Assembly (NCBI GenBank): GCA_033296885.1
Contig: MU863970.1
Location: 62,001-126,000, forward strand
Origin: Triangularia verruculosa
Lineage: Eukaryota > Ascomycota > Sordariomycetes > Sordariales > Podosporaceae
Direction: 5' to 3'
Length of the DNA stretch: 64,000 nt
Of the stretch, positions 36,404 through 46,643 are shown one piece after another. A program made the position numbers and the translations under genes. The notes under the pieces are model-generated. The model had not been told where the DNA came from, ran no database searches, and saw nothing but the letters and a program-made list of their open reading frames with translations. The number at the start of each line of letters is the position of its first letter. Position 1 is the first letter of the stretch.

Positions 36404-37115
36404 TCACTCAGACTCATCTTCATCACTGTCGTCTGGAACCACTCCCGCTGCTTCTTCAGAAGGCAACAGGCGTGGAAACCAACCGTATTCCGCAAAGTCT
36501 ACCATGAGCTCCCCGAGCGCTCCTGTCGTGACCACCACGCCCTCGGCTTGTAAACTGGCAGCTTGATTGCGTGCCCCTTCGGGTTGTGATCTATGCCCTG
36601 TTAGCTTCGCACACGCGGCGTCCTTGACGCTAATGGCATGCTCACCTTGGAGATATGATACCCCTGCCGTTGATCACTCGCTGCCACGGGACATTGTCAT
36701 GATGGTGTCTGAGCGAGGTGTTGGAAGGAAGGTACTTGAGGGCTGTCCCTACTTGTCGAGGTCGCTGGGCTTGGTAATAGTCAGATAAAACGAAATTGAG
36801 GATATTTGAGCACATGTACTCACGGGTTCCAATCAGCTTTGCAATGTGGCCGTATGTCGTGACTTTGCCTTCGGGGATCTCTTGGACGGCGGCGTACACC
36901 GCGTGGAAGAAGGCCTGGGCCTCTGGCGTGCGGGGCATTTGCGGCGACTCCCGGTTGGGGGCAATGCAACGAATGGGGCCTGCCGAGCGTTGGTGGGATG
37001 GGGGCAATAGACCGTCGTCTTGTTGTGAGGATGAGGCTGATGAACTTTCAGTGGTTTTGAGAGGGGGATGATTTGCTGTGGTTTGGTTCAGGACAGCTGG
37101 AGCTGTCGGCCCCAT
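36404..37115 (-). CDS. ATL1: Alkyltransferase-like protein ATL1
   Basis: ATL proteins bind O6-alkylguanine in DNA and hand the lesion to nucleotide excision repair; they lack methyltransferase activity. Exons on the minus strand are 37115-36824, 36769-36646 and 36590-36404, giving 200 aa. The alkyltransferase core runs EIPEGKVTTYGHIAKLIGT, QRPRQVGTALKYLP and VPWQRVINGRGIISPR. The position of the catalytic Cys of MGMT (PCHRV) is Trp here (PWQRV), the defining ATL change. After the core come EGVVVTTGALGELMVDFAEYGWFP and an acidic tail DDSDEDESE. The ATG at 37115 adds a Ser/Gln-rich N-terminus of 59 residues; the ATG at 36938 would give a core-length protein. The tRNA-Ala gene begins only 45 bases upstream of the first ATG. 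Confidence 0.92.
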
Positions 37116-37160
37116 CTGGTTAGTGGCAATGTCCCCGAGATGCCGTCAACAAATCATTAC

Positions 37161-37254
37161 GGGTGTATGGTCTAGTGGTATGATTTTCGCTTCGCATCCT
37201 TTCCAAGGCGCGATTACCTGTGAAAGGTCCCCGGTTCAATCCCGGGTGCATCCA
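37161..37254 (+). tRNA. tRNA-Ala(CGC) with a 22-nt intron
   Basis: The full cloverleaf can be drawn. The acceptor GGGTGTA pairs with TGCATCC, with A73 as discriminator. The D arm starts GGTC; the anticodon stem TTCGC pairs with GTGAA; the T arm is CCCGG-TTCAATC-CCGGG. The loop TTCGCA|T places CGC at positions 34-36 (37193-37195). The intron 37197-37218 lies after position 37, the canonical site. The third acceptor pair is G-T (G3:U70 in RNA), the main identity element of alanine tRNA, which supports the anticodon reading. Box A (TGGTCTAGTGG) and box B (GGTTCAATC) are perfect. T-runs at 37258-37261 and 37302-37308 are likely polymerase III terminators. Confidence 0.93.
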
Positions 37255-38588
37255 TCCTTTTGGCCATTTCTTCTATATGTTAACCTGGATTGTCTTTTAT
37301 CTTTTTTTCTTACCATTTCCTCCTGAAAATCATGATTCCTTATCATAGGTACGTATAAAGAGGTTCGGAGTGTCAGCGGACAATGCTTATTTTTTCTTGT
37401 CAGCCATCAGAGCGGTACATACCAAGCCCAGCCACAATGGATGGAAGGCATCGTGCATCTGCATGTGTCACTGTGTTCTCGATGTTCGCTTTTCGGACTG
37501 TTCGGACTTTGCGCGGTAACATGAACCGGCATGTTGCAGAGAAGTATCGCCGAAATAAAAATAGAAAAAATGCCTTCACATGCCCAAGGCAGATTTGAAG
37601 TTTGGTTTTTCTGCTCATCACCAACTTGATAGAGATGACGATGTCTGCTGCGTGCCAAGCCATGGGACGCGCACCGTTGGACCGGTGAGGATAAGAAAAT
37701 GGAAGTGAGTACTGCGTAGGAAGCAGGTGGCGATTCTCGTGCTTACTGAGCAGGCACTGAAGGGAAAAAAAAAACTTTTCAGAGAGGCCTCAGCCTCGGT
37801 CGGGCTCTTTCTCCCGCGCGGCAGTTGGAGGGCTCGTGTCACCTCGACTCAGTGACAGCGGCATGTTTGGTGTGACTTCCCCGGTGACAAGCTGTGGGGG
37901 CCGGAATTTGCCCCGGATTTTCGGGAAGTAGATAACGTCAGTTCTCGCAAATTAGATCCGGCACGTGGGTTCTGTTTTTGGGGGTTTATTCAGGATTAAA
38001 ATAGGACTAGCGGAGGACCTGTGAATGCTTGGCTGCTGGACAGCCTGGGTATCTCGTATCACGACTGCTCAGAGGATCTAAACGCGGTACCAACCGGAAT
38101 CTGTAGCTGGTTGCTATCTCCGAGCTAGTACTTGGGTACTTTAATCGGCCAAAGCTGACTTTTAGGATGCGAGAAACTGAGATGGCGAAGCCTTTGGAGT
38201 TCTGGGTCTAAAGATTTCAAGCTAGGTAGGATTATGCCGACGTAAGCTCAGACGGGAAGGATGTGAAATTTGGACTATCAAGACGCATCTCTTGGACAGT
38301 TCCCACTTTTAGAGCGGGAGCTCACATTTTCTTCTGTCTCCGGCATCACAATCCTTGGGCATGTATAGACAGAGTGGTATATTTGATACTATTCCCGTCC
38401 AGCGAGCCAAATAAAGCCTTCACTTCGACTGTATTATCCCGAGCGCAGCTCCACCATTCTATACTTATCACCATCAGTTATGTGCATCTGTCGATCCACC
38501 ACGGCCAAACTCATATTCCGTCCTCTCCATAGGCCTGAATCCAAATCGTTGTAGTGTGCCCATCCTTGAACGTTAACCCCGAAGAGCC
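37255..38588. other. Gene-free stretch of 1.3 kb
   Basis: The stretch starts with the likely Pol III terminators of the tRNA. No protein gene was recognised. A CTAGGTAGG motif lies near 38222. Confidence 0.5.
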
Positions 38589-39422
38589 TCAATCCTGCTT
38601 GTGCTTCGTCCTAAAGTGGCGCATGATGTTGTCCTTCCTTCCCCTGCGTGGACAGCCTGGGAAGGGGCAAGCCATCTCCTCGCACCGGAACACTTTGTTT
38701 TCTTGGGCCCACTCTCTATGTGCGGACCAGATGTGCCGGTTGAGGGCGCGAGCTTCTCCCGGGTTCTCGCTGCAGCCGGGGTGGAGGCATCGGAATTTGG
38801 GGTTGAGCTTTTTCTTCCTAGTTGAGTCAAGGGCTTCTTGTTAGCGGTGCTGTTTAGGGCGACTGCTGATGAGCTGACTTTGGTGGTATACATACAATGA
38901 GGCGGTTCTCTTTCCCTTTTGTTGCTGTAGTCCGGGTGACGGGGATTCGTCACGGTGCTCGCCAGTAAACTGAGGATCCGGCCGATGTGTGTACCTGGGG
39001 ACAGCATCGTGATAGGGGGCAGGTCCCATGGAACCTGTAAGCGGCGCAAAGGGAGCCGCAACGAAGGGTGGTGCCGGTGATTGTGACGGGGAAAATTCTG
39101 GCTCCTCGTAGGTAGTGGCATAGAATAACGGCAGTATGGTCCCTTCGTGTTGAGAGGCAGGTTGGTAGACATTTGGCCGAAGAACAGTATCATGTCGGTT
39201 CTCATTGAGACTCATGAGTGAAAGCCCGAGGTCGAGATCGTAAGACTGATGCCATGGGTCATAGGGAATAGGTAGGTAACTGGGCTCAGAGGTTGCGAGC
39301 GCGGTGAGGTCGTTCGTTGTGGTTTTCGTATCTTCTGGCAAAGGCATGAAGTGTTGATTCGCCATCACGAACCAAGTATTTCTCGAGTTCTCTTCATGGT
39401 TGGTGTTTTCGGCAAACATCAT
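38589..39422 (-). CDS. C2H2 zinc-finger protein, paralogue A
   Basis: This is a putative DNA- or RNA-binding protein. Exons on the minus strand are 39422-38896 and 38817-38589, giving 251 aa. The N-terminal 175 residues are low-complexity, Pro/Ser/Asn-rich. The second exon holds two C2H2 fingers: C-LHPG-C with H-IWSA-H, and C-PFPG-C with H-FRTK-H. The linker HREWAQENKVFRCEEMA joins them. The intron falls just before NPKFRC. A second gene 2.2 kb away (41602-42054) has the same fingers, the same intron position and the same strand. The start codon is the first of two adjacent ATGs. No function is known to me for this two-finger type. Confidence 0.8.
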
Positions 39423-41601
39423 ACGTATATGATCAGCTGCCTACTCGGAAAGAACAACAGAAGACCTGTTTCATGGAAGGTCAGAATATCAACCTTCATT
39501 GTAGACGAAGCTGAATGATATAGGTATGCTCTAGATATATCTCCCAAACTTGCTTCTGCAGACCGGTGAGGCAAGTCGCGATGTTGCGCCGTTTACCATC
39601 CAACTACGTGGTTCTTCATGCATGCCTCGAGGCATACTCGGCCGTTTCCTAGAATACGTCTGCAAAGATTCCTCATGAAGCTCAGCTTTCCTAGGTCAGC
39701 AGCCGGTGAGCTTGGTGTTTACCGCCACGTCTGACTCAAATGCTTGCCCGATCTTTGAGGTGTGTGTGACCAGGCTCGCCTCCTGAAAGAGGCGGCAGAA
39801 ATAGGTAGGGCTGAAATCTTATCTGCTGTCACTGGATGACAAAACCTTGCCACATGCATTGCGCGACCACGGGTCCGTCAGTTCGAATTGATGCCCAATA
39901 GGTCGGTCTTTCCGTGATTTCCGAGTGAACTGAGTTTTTGAACTCACTACCTAGGTACTGTAAGTTCCCTGAACACCATCACGAAGATTTAAGCACAAAA
40001 TGGTTTCACAGGCGGGCCGCTCCTGTGTGTACGTACCTCTGGCGCTGACGTACCCCGTCTCCGTTCCAGCGACTGTATCATGGGCCCAGCCATTGGTGTG
40101 TACGAGGTTACATCGAAACTTCACGTGCATATTACCTACCTACCTGGCCCCCACATGACAAGATAATACACACAGTTGAAACAGCATTGGAAAGTCCCAT
40201 TAAATATCTTTGCAGGCCTAGGTATTCACTGGTTTGAAGAGCAATTGATTACCTATCTTTAACCTCATATCGATTGTTCAAGACTTATCACTTTTCTTTT
40301 ATGCCTATTGACCATCTTCCAAGGCCTGTTCAGCAATTTTGCAATGTCAATTCTTTCCCAAGCCGTGCTGACATAGCCATCGTTCCATTGGTGGGTGTAA
40401 TGAATGCTGCTTAATAATCGCGGGCTAGGGATTTGCGTGACACCAACTTCCCCAGAGGCCTCATCATAGGTAAGGTATATTGCGATGTCGTCGAGGATGT
40501 GAGTGAGATGATAGACGTAGCACGCTGTGTAACCGAGAGAACTGGTGTGCCAAGAGACGATTTGGGGTATGACAGGCGGTCGAGTCATTCGGCTTCCTTC
40601 CCATTGGCGATTCACTTCGTATCAGCAAGTTGACGGACAAATGAGGCATCGAGTGCGTAAATACACTACATTCAGGTCGACAATCCGTCACTTGAGGATA
40701 GAAACGGTCCGTTGCTAGGGCAACATTGCCCCTGAACCCCTGAATTTACTCATCCTCTATCCCACCTCTAAATCCTTCAAGGTCCAGCACACTGCAGGTC
40801 ATGCGTCGGGAATGCTGTTTCCTTTGCGGAATTTCACTATCCATTTCTCAAGATCCAGCCCCTTTAGTGGGGCGACGAGAATAGGGGTTCAGTGAATTTA
40901 ATTGTTTCCCAGAGACCTGTTGCTGGTCGAGTCGAAAAGTACGGTACACAGTAATGATACTTCTACTTTTATTTTTCCGAACAAGACACGGTCCCGGTGC
41001 GTTAAGAAAGCGCCGTGTGCGACCAACAGTGTGCGAGGGAACCAAGTGAACTGTAGCTGCCTGTCGCTGCGCCGCTCTGCGCCTTCTTCCCGGCGGCTAC
41101 ATCCGCCGCCTTTTGGCGCCGAGGCGGAAAAGATCGCTGCATTTGGAGTCCCGGAATTAATGCTGATTCATGGCGCATCTGCGGCAGTAAGTTGTTCCGA
41201 CACGCACCAAACCATTGGCCAGGCCCTGAGACCCGGTCGAGGAACGACTCGCCGAGCCGCTCCCGAGCCCATATGATACCAAGGTATGTGATTCAAGATA
41301 CCTACATTTGAATTGGAGGTGAGAAGAAATAAGCAGCGAGGCAGTCGTCACAGTATTCGAGCTTGCACGGATTCAGCAACACTACCAAGTATGCATCGAT
41401 TAGGTAACCAAAATTGGCATTTCAACAAGCATTTACAAACGATTGGCAAGTCTAAAGGCGACGTCATAGTCAGAGATATAAATACCCTATAAAAACAATA
41501 ACATCTTCAATTCGGGTTCCAGGACCTCAATCTTCGCCAACTACCTAAAGTACTTCGAATACTACAAGTCCTAAAGCAAAACCAGCCCATGTGAGAGTGC
41601 G
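39423..41601. other. Stretch between the two C2H2 paralogues
   Basis: Apart from the doubtful ORF at 40265-40588 no gene is seen. CCTAGGTA-type motifs occur at about 39949, 40134 and 40217. Confidence 0.5.
40265..40588 (-). CDS. Doubtful 107-aa ORF
   Basis: No family is recognised. The frame starts MTRPPVIPQIVSWHT and continues with aromatic and His residues (YTACYVYHLTHILDD), then a basic end (NRHKRKV). It has no signal peptide or membrane segment. It is the longest ATG frame in the gap between the two C2H2 genes, with no competing frame on the other strand. It could be a fragment of a former gene. Confidence 0.25.
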   Translation of the reverse strand: MTRPPVIPQIVSWHTSSLGYTACYVYHLTHILDDIAIYLTYDEASGEVGVTQIPSPRLLSSIHYTHQWNDGYVSTAWERIDIAKLLNRPWKMVNRHKRKVISLEQSI

Positions 41602-42054
41602 CTAGCAGTTGTGCTGTGTCTTATAATGTCGCGGCACATTGTCTTTCCTTCCTATGTAGCGACAACCGGGAAAAGGACAGGCCTCCTGTTCAGATTGAAT
41701 GTTATTCTGTTTTGCATACTCTCTGTGTTCGGCCCAGATGTGGCGATTTCGCGCTCGCATTTCACCACAGTTGCTTCTGCAGACAGGGCACTGAAACTTG
41801 GGATTAGAAGCGCGACCCTGTCTTCTGTTGAGCGACAAGTTAGAGGGGTGATGGCAAATAAAGTTATTCCACGTCATTACTTACCTCACAGTCTGAGGCG
41901 CCCCTGAACCATGGCCTCCTCCGGATGCGAGTGATTGCTGAAGGCCTTCGCCAGTACCAGACTGAGAAGTAGAGCTATACTGCAGTAAAAGTTCTTGATC
42001 GTCACGCTGGGAGGTATCTTGAAGACGAAAGGACTCGAAGGCTGAAGACGACAT
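41602..42054 (-). CDS. C2H2 zinc-finger protein, paralogue B (5' end uncertain)
   Basis: Exon 41824-41602 joins to an upstream exon ending at 41885, by a GTAAGT donor and an AACAG acceptor. With the ATG at 42054 the product is 130 aa. The fingers are C-PV-C with H-IWAE-H, and C-PFPG-C with H-YKTQ-H. The linker HREYAKQNNIQSEQEA parallels HREWAQENKVFRCEEMA of paralogue A, and NPKFQC begins the domain at the same intron phase. In the first finger the spacing between cysteines is two residues instead of four. The upstream exon stays open to about 42174 without an ATG before MSSSAF, so either the protein starts there or a further 5' exon was missed. Confidence 0.68.
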
Positions 42055-44558
42055 AAGAGAAGGAACATAATACCCAGAAGTTGTTGGGACCTGTTCTAGC
42101 TCGGTTTGTGAATAGACGATGGTAGGAGTGGGATCGGAAGTTGCTGGAAGGCCCTGAAAGCACGCGCAAATCAAATTCTGACTCGAGGTTTGAGCTGATT
42201 GCTGTTCACAAATTCAGCAAGTCATCATGAGATAGTCGGTGATTTTGAGAAGACGTGATAAGTTCTCAACTTGGAGATATATTTGCTGATATGAGATCTC
42301 TCAAACAAAATACGCCGAATAAAACATTATATAGGATGAACCAACAATGCGGCTCTATTCCTTATAGGTATTAGGTACGTACCTACCCATCTGAGCCTAG
42401 GTAGGTACCTTACTGAACCACCTAGCAGCGATATCGGTGTTACTTGATGTGTGGATGATATGCTCAATGCAGAGGCGATTCTTTGCTCTCTACCTACGGT
42501 TCTCTATTTTCCTATCCGCCTCAAGCTAAAAGCCACGAACATGCATGTGCGCCCAGAGGACTGGTGCCGCCCAACAACGGTACTTGGAAAGAATTGGCTG
42601 GGAGCGAATGGTCTGTCCATGCTGGCTGACAACCGTAATCATCAACTTGGCTACAGTAGTACATGCAAGGCGAAGCTTTACGCCACATCTGCACGTCGAA
42701 TGTTCCCCAGGAATTCCAAGATCTTGTGCTCAGCCCTACTACCGGCTTCGCGGCGCGTCTTTAGCTCGAACCCCCGGGCCGGCAGTTCAGGATAATTCCG
42801 CCCCCAAGAGCTGGATCCAACCAGATTGGGTGAATCAGACCAGACAATCCCCAACAAGGACGTGTGGTACATCTACCTAGGTACGATCAGAGTGTTTTGA
42901 GCCACATCTGGTCTTACCCCCATATATCAAATTAAACGCTTGGATTCATTCAGGTTAGTGTTGATCCGGGGACAGGTCACCTCTCCCTGCCTACCCCCCA
43001 CACACCCTTCTGTGCCATCCGCCTCACCGACTTCTCACCCACGGGACAGTACATACTGTGCCCCCGCCTCATAACTTTCAGGTATCTTGTCAATTAGGCG
43101 ACAGTGAAGTTAGTTACTCAAAAGAGAAATGCGGACGTATTTGTTTCCATTTTTAGCGTCCTTTCCAACAATCCCTACTGTTTAGCGATTTGGCAGTCGT
43201 CGCCCGTCTTACATGTACCACTGCCTCAACCTGCTGTTATTTGAGGTGTTCCCTTGAAGAAACTTGCTTCAGGATCGGAGATATCTCACGAGTGAAGGAA
43301 GGGGCACAGGACGTCGATGTACGTTGGTGTAGTTGCAACGATCCTTTTCGTAAGGTTGCACATTTATAGGATCTTCAAGACTTTTTTAATCTGAGAGGCT
43401 TTATGAGAGAGACAACTCGGACATGAGCACTTCAAACAGTTACTTACCTATGCATCAGGAAGTCTAGATGGTCAATTGACGGAGTGAGGGATCATGAACT
43501 ATAATTTCGTCACCTACCTTACCTGACATACGTATCTCAATTATCGCCACGAGAATTCTACCTTATGTCACAAAGCGGTTTCCTAGCAGCTGGTCCCCTC
43601 TTTCAGTGGCTTTCCTATGCACCTCACCTGTTCCCCCGGAGCTATTGTTTTCCCGAGTCCGCCAAGCAATTGTAATCTTTAGCATGGTTCACGTGTCTGA
43701 CTGACTTTTACAGTCTTTCATTCCAAATCGTCTGTTCTGTGGAGCAGGAGGGCATTCACCATATCACGGCGAGGCTCGATGGAGCAGTTCACCGAGGTGG
43801 TATTCTTGGCGTGTGGGTCTGCCAGGTGGATGGAATGCTCTGGTGGGATATAAATACGGTCCTGTACGCTCCTTTTGAGCCATTTCATTTTGTTCAGCCA
43901 ATATCATCAGTTCAATACATGCTTCAAGACAGCTGCGTGGGTCCAAACTCAACATATTCTCTGTTCAACATCTTCAATAATCATCGGTTTGATTCAACTA
44001 CAATGTCGACAGTGATATCTCTGTTTCTATGATAACCATGTCTTATGGCCTTTTGACACCGCAAAATCTAGCGCCAACGAGAAATTGAAGATTCCATGCT
44101 CGCCTAACTACCTAGGTAGCTAGAATATGGGTGTACCCATGGAGCGAGTCTCCTTATTAGGTAAAGTGTACTGCGCGTGTAGAATGTCTCTTGTATTACG
44201 GTACAAACTCTATGCCCGCCAGATATAAACGTAATACGCACAGCCCTCGAAACACTGACCCTCATTGTGATCCGATACAAGCTGCCTTCTCTAGCGTGAC
44301 GGGTCAGGCCCTGAATAGGAAGAGACCAGTGGAAAGAAAGGTAAATTGTCTGATGATCAAGAAAGGAAACAGATCCCTTGCGTGGGAGCAGACTACCTTA
44401 TATACACATGGAGAAACCATTAGGAAAGCCACCTCGCATCACTATCATCAAGCCTTTCACGCCCCTTCGTATTCCTCAAGCCACCCTGGGCCCTAGCCCC
44501 ATGTCACCTAAGCGCTGCAGAACTGGCCCAAATAGCCATTCCGAGAGCGTGTGCAGTT
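42055..44558. other. Gene-free stretch of 2.5 kb
   Basis: No supported gene is seen. It holds the densest group of TACCTAGGTA-like motifs in the window (about 42366-42412, 42874-42885 and 44109-44120). An ATG frame at 42451-42795 on the plus strand has no recognisable features. Confidence 0.5.
42366..42412. repeat. Cluster of GTAC/CCTAGG palindromic words
   Basis: Three overlapping palindromic words occur here: TTAGGTACGTACCTA, then CCTAGGTAGG and GGTACC. The same TACCTAGGTA core recurs singly at many other intergenic sites in the right two-thirds of the window. Confidence 0.5.
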
Positions 44559-45860
44559 CTATATACCCTTCAGCTTGCTGACAAGGATCAGCAAGTGATC
44601 CAGTCGGTAAATGAAAATTGATACTAGGAGGATTGGTCCTGCTGTAACGGGGAACCACCAGAGGGGCAGGATGCCAGTGCCAAACTCTTGGAAGTTCATC
44701 CCCCAAACAGAACAGACAAACGACAGAGGAATGAAGATTGTGGCTATCTTTGTCAGTTTTTCAACCCGCAAGCCCATGTCAACAGAGCGCCTTGATTCCT
44801 CAAGGATGGCGCTGTTCGCGAGTGTCGCCATGCCCTGCTCGCACTCTCTCGCCAACGACTCAGCGCGCCGAAGAAGATATTCAAAGTCAGCGAGTAGTAT
44901 CTTGGCTGTCTGCTCTGCCTTGTTTGATGACCCTAGCCTCGGCCAGTCTAGCGAGTCACGGCTCTTGAGCATGCAGGTAGTGCCCGCAAGTCTTTGGGCG
45001 TGTTTTTTGAGAATGGTTTTTATGTACCGGAGATTCATGAGGGAGGCGGCTCGTCGACTGGACCCTTCCACGGCCCCAATGAAGGATACCTCGCGTTCTA
45101 TGTGGCATTGCAAGCAGTTCAACAACTGGACCTCAGAAGAGGCAGCGAATTGGAAGAGTTCACTGAGTGCATATAGCGCATCCTGGCAAGCAAGATCCTT
45201 GTCCAATTGGAATCCGTAGTGGATTGGGAGGAAGCAAACGTTTTGTGAGGCCTTCCAGTCGGAGGCACCTTTTATTCGGGTAGAGGGCGTTCCATGGGAG
45301 GGCAAGTGCGGGACGTTGGTAGCAGAGCCCTGCTTCGAGATTGCATTCGCAGTAACTTGATGTACAATAACGGGAAAGAAGTATGTCTGCCACTGACGTG
45401 TTTTCGGGGGAGGTGTCCAAGGGTTATTGACTCCTCTGACGCTGTGCAAGAGGTCTATGCCGCTATCAAGCCAGACCACGGCCCTCCACGAATCGCCAGA
45501 GGGGCCGACCTCGATAGAGACAATTTGTTCCAGGATGTGCTCCTGTTTGCTCAACATGTGACACTCGCGAACGATGGAATCAGCGACACTAGCTTCTGTC
45601 CGGAGCTGCATCAGGTATTTGTTCATGATGCTTGCCTCAGTTCGACGGGCCTGCTGTAGGTCTTCGGGCTCATTGGGGAGGGTGCCCACTTCTGTGTGGC
45701 AGATGGTTGGAATTCTGAGCTGAAACACCCGTGCAGACAAGAAGGCAATAACGGCGTTGAATGGATGTCGCGGCCGCTTGAAATGAAAGGCATGTCCTGG
45801 AGGTGTCTTCGATATAACTCGGGGCTGATTTTGTGTCTTTCGCCAAGGACGCTTAACCAT
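44559..45860 (-). CDS. CorA-like divalent cation transporter
   Basis: This is a membrane protein of the CorA/Mg-transporter fold, in the fungal group with a long cytoplasmic domain. The open frame gives 433 aa. The C-terminus carries two membrane helices. The first (IATIFIPLSFVCSVWGMNF) ends in the GMN signature that forms the selectivity filter. The second is PLWWFPVTAGPILLVSIFIY. A long helix before them (LLRRAESLARECEQGMATLANSAILEESRRS) matches the CorA stalk, in the usual order. The N-terminal part, up to about residue 110, is basic and unconserved. The ATG at 45860 is the first in frame, but an upstream exon is possible. Confidence 0.82.
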   Translation of the reverse strand: MVKRPWRKTQNQPRVISKTPPGHAFHFKRPRHPFNAVIAFLSARVFQLRIPTICHTEVGTLPNEPEDLQQARRTEASIMNKYLMQLRTEASVADSIVRECHMLSKQEHILEQIVSIEVGPSGDSWRAVVWLDSGIDLLHSVRGVNNPWTPPPKTRQWQTYFFPVIVHQVTANAISKQGSATNVPHLPSHGTPSTRIKGASDWKASQNVCFLPIHYGFQLDKDLACQDALYALSELFQFAASSEVQLLNCLQCHIEREVSFIGAVEGSSRRAASLMNLRYIKTILKKHAQRLAGTTCMLKSRDSLDWPRLGSSNKAEQTAKILLADFEYLLRRAESLARECEQGMATLANSAILEESRRSVDMGLRVEKLTKIATIFIPLSFVCSVWGMNFQEFGTGILPLWWFPVTAGPILLVSIFIYRLDHLLILVSKLKGI

Positions 45861-46643
45861 CCTCGGCTGTTGTCGAGGGATTGGCTGAGCTTTCGGGAAT
45901 CCTTTTGGCCGTCTTAAGGACGAGTTAAGGCCTATGAGATCAGGTCTCGTGTATAACTTGTCTTGGTATTGGGAAAGAGAGTTGATTTCGTTGAGGTAGG
46001 ATGCCCCTAGTTCCCGCCTGTCAGCTCTAATATAGAAAAATGTGCAATCCCAGACAGATGAGTGAATGGGTAGAGATAGATACCTGGAGATGCAAGGTCA
46101 CCACGGCCACTTTTTGTGCCTTGACTGGGTGTGCGTTCCATTTCACGGAATAGAGACCTGTTGGACGGCGCGGCAGAGTATCCAATTTACCGGAGGAGCT
46201 TCCGTCAACATTCCTTTATTTAATCCCCTCTGAGTTGTAAGGCTCTAGTGAGAAGCTGGAGCCTGGTTGCCACATCCAAGCAAGAGTCAACTCGGCGATC
46301 GGACTGTAGCCGAGCTGACCCCGTCAGGCAATATGTCCCCGAACAACCATTGCTTGAGAAGTGAAGCGCCAATCGGTTTGGGTCACAGGAGGGGTCGCCG
46401 AGCCGCCGTGTCTCAGCTCACGGTGCTGAGCAGGGACTAGGGTGATGAACTTGTTATTGCACGAGGAAGAGGAAGAGAGGAGCCGTAGGCTCGCTGGCAT
46501 CTCGACCCAATATCTCTAGGAACACGTGACCTCCGCACTTCTACATCTTAGTGCGGTGCACTGCCTAAAGGTACCGGTACTCACGTACCCCGCCAGCCTG
46601 ATTGTTGTACTCTGTTCCTTCTCCCCCATCACGATCTTTCTTC
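45861..46643. promoter_or_regulatory. Divergent region: CorA-like and OPT genes
   Basis: About 780 bases lie between outward-facing genes, presumably holding both promoters. No element was recognised. Confidence 0.45.

Noticed and set aside
42451..42795. ATG frame of 114 codons on the plus strand
   Set aside because: No signal, domain or splice context is seen, and composition is like the surrounding intergenic DNA.
45861..46150. Possible upstream exon of the CorA-like gene
   Set aside because: Splice-like words exist but no frame gives convincing similarity, so the start was left at 45860.
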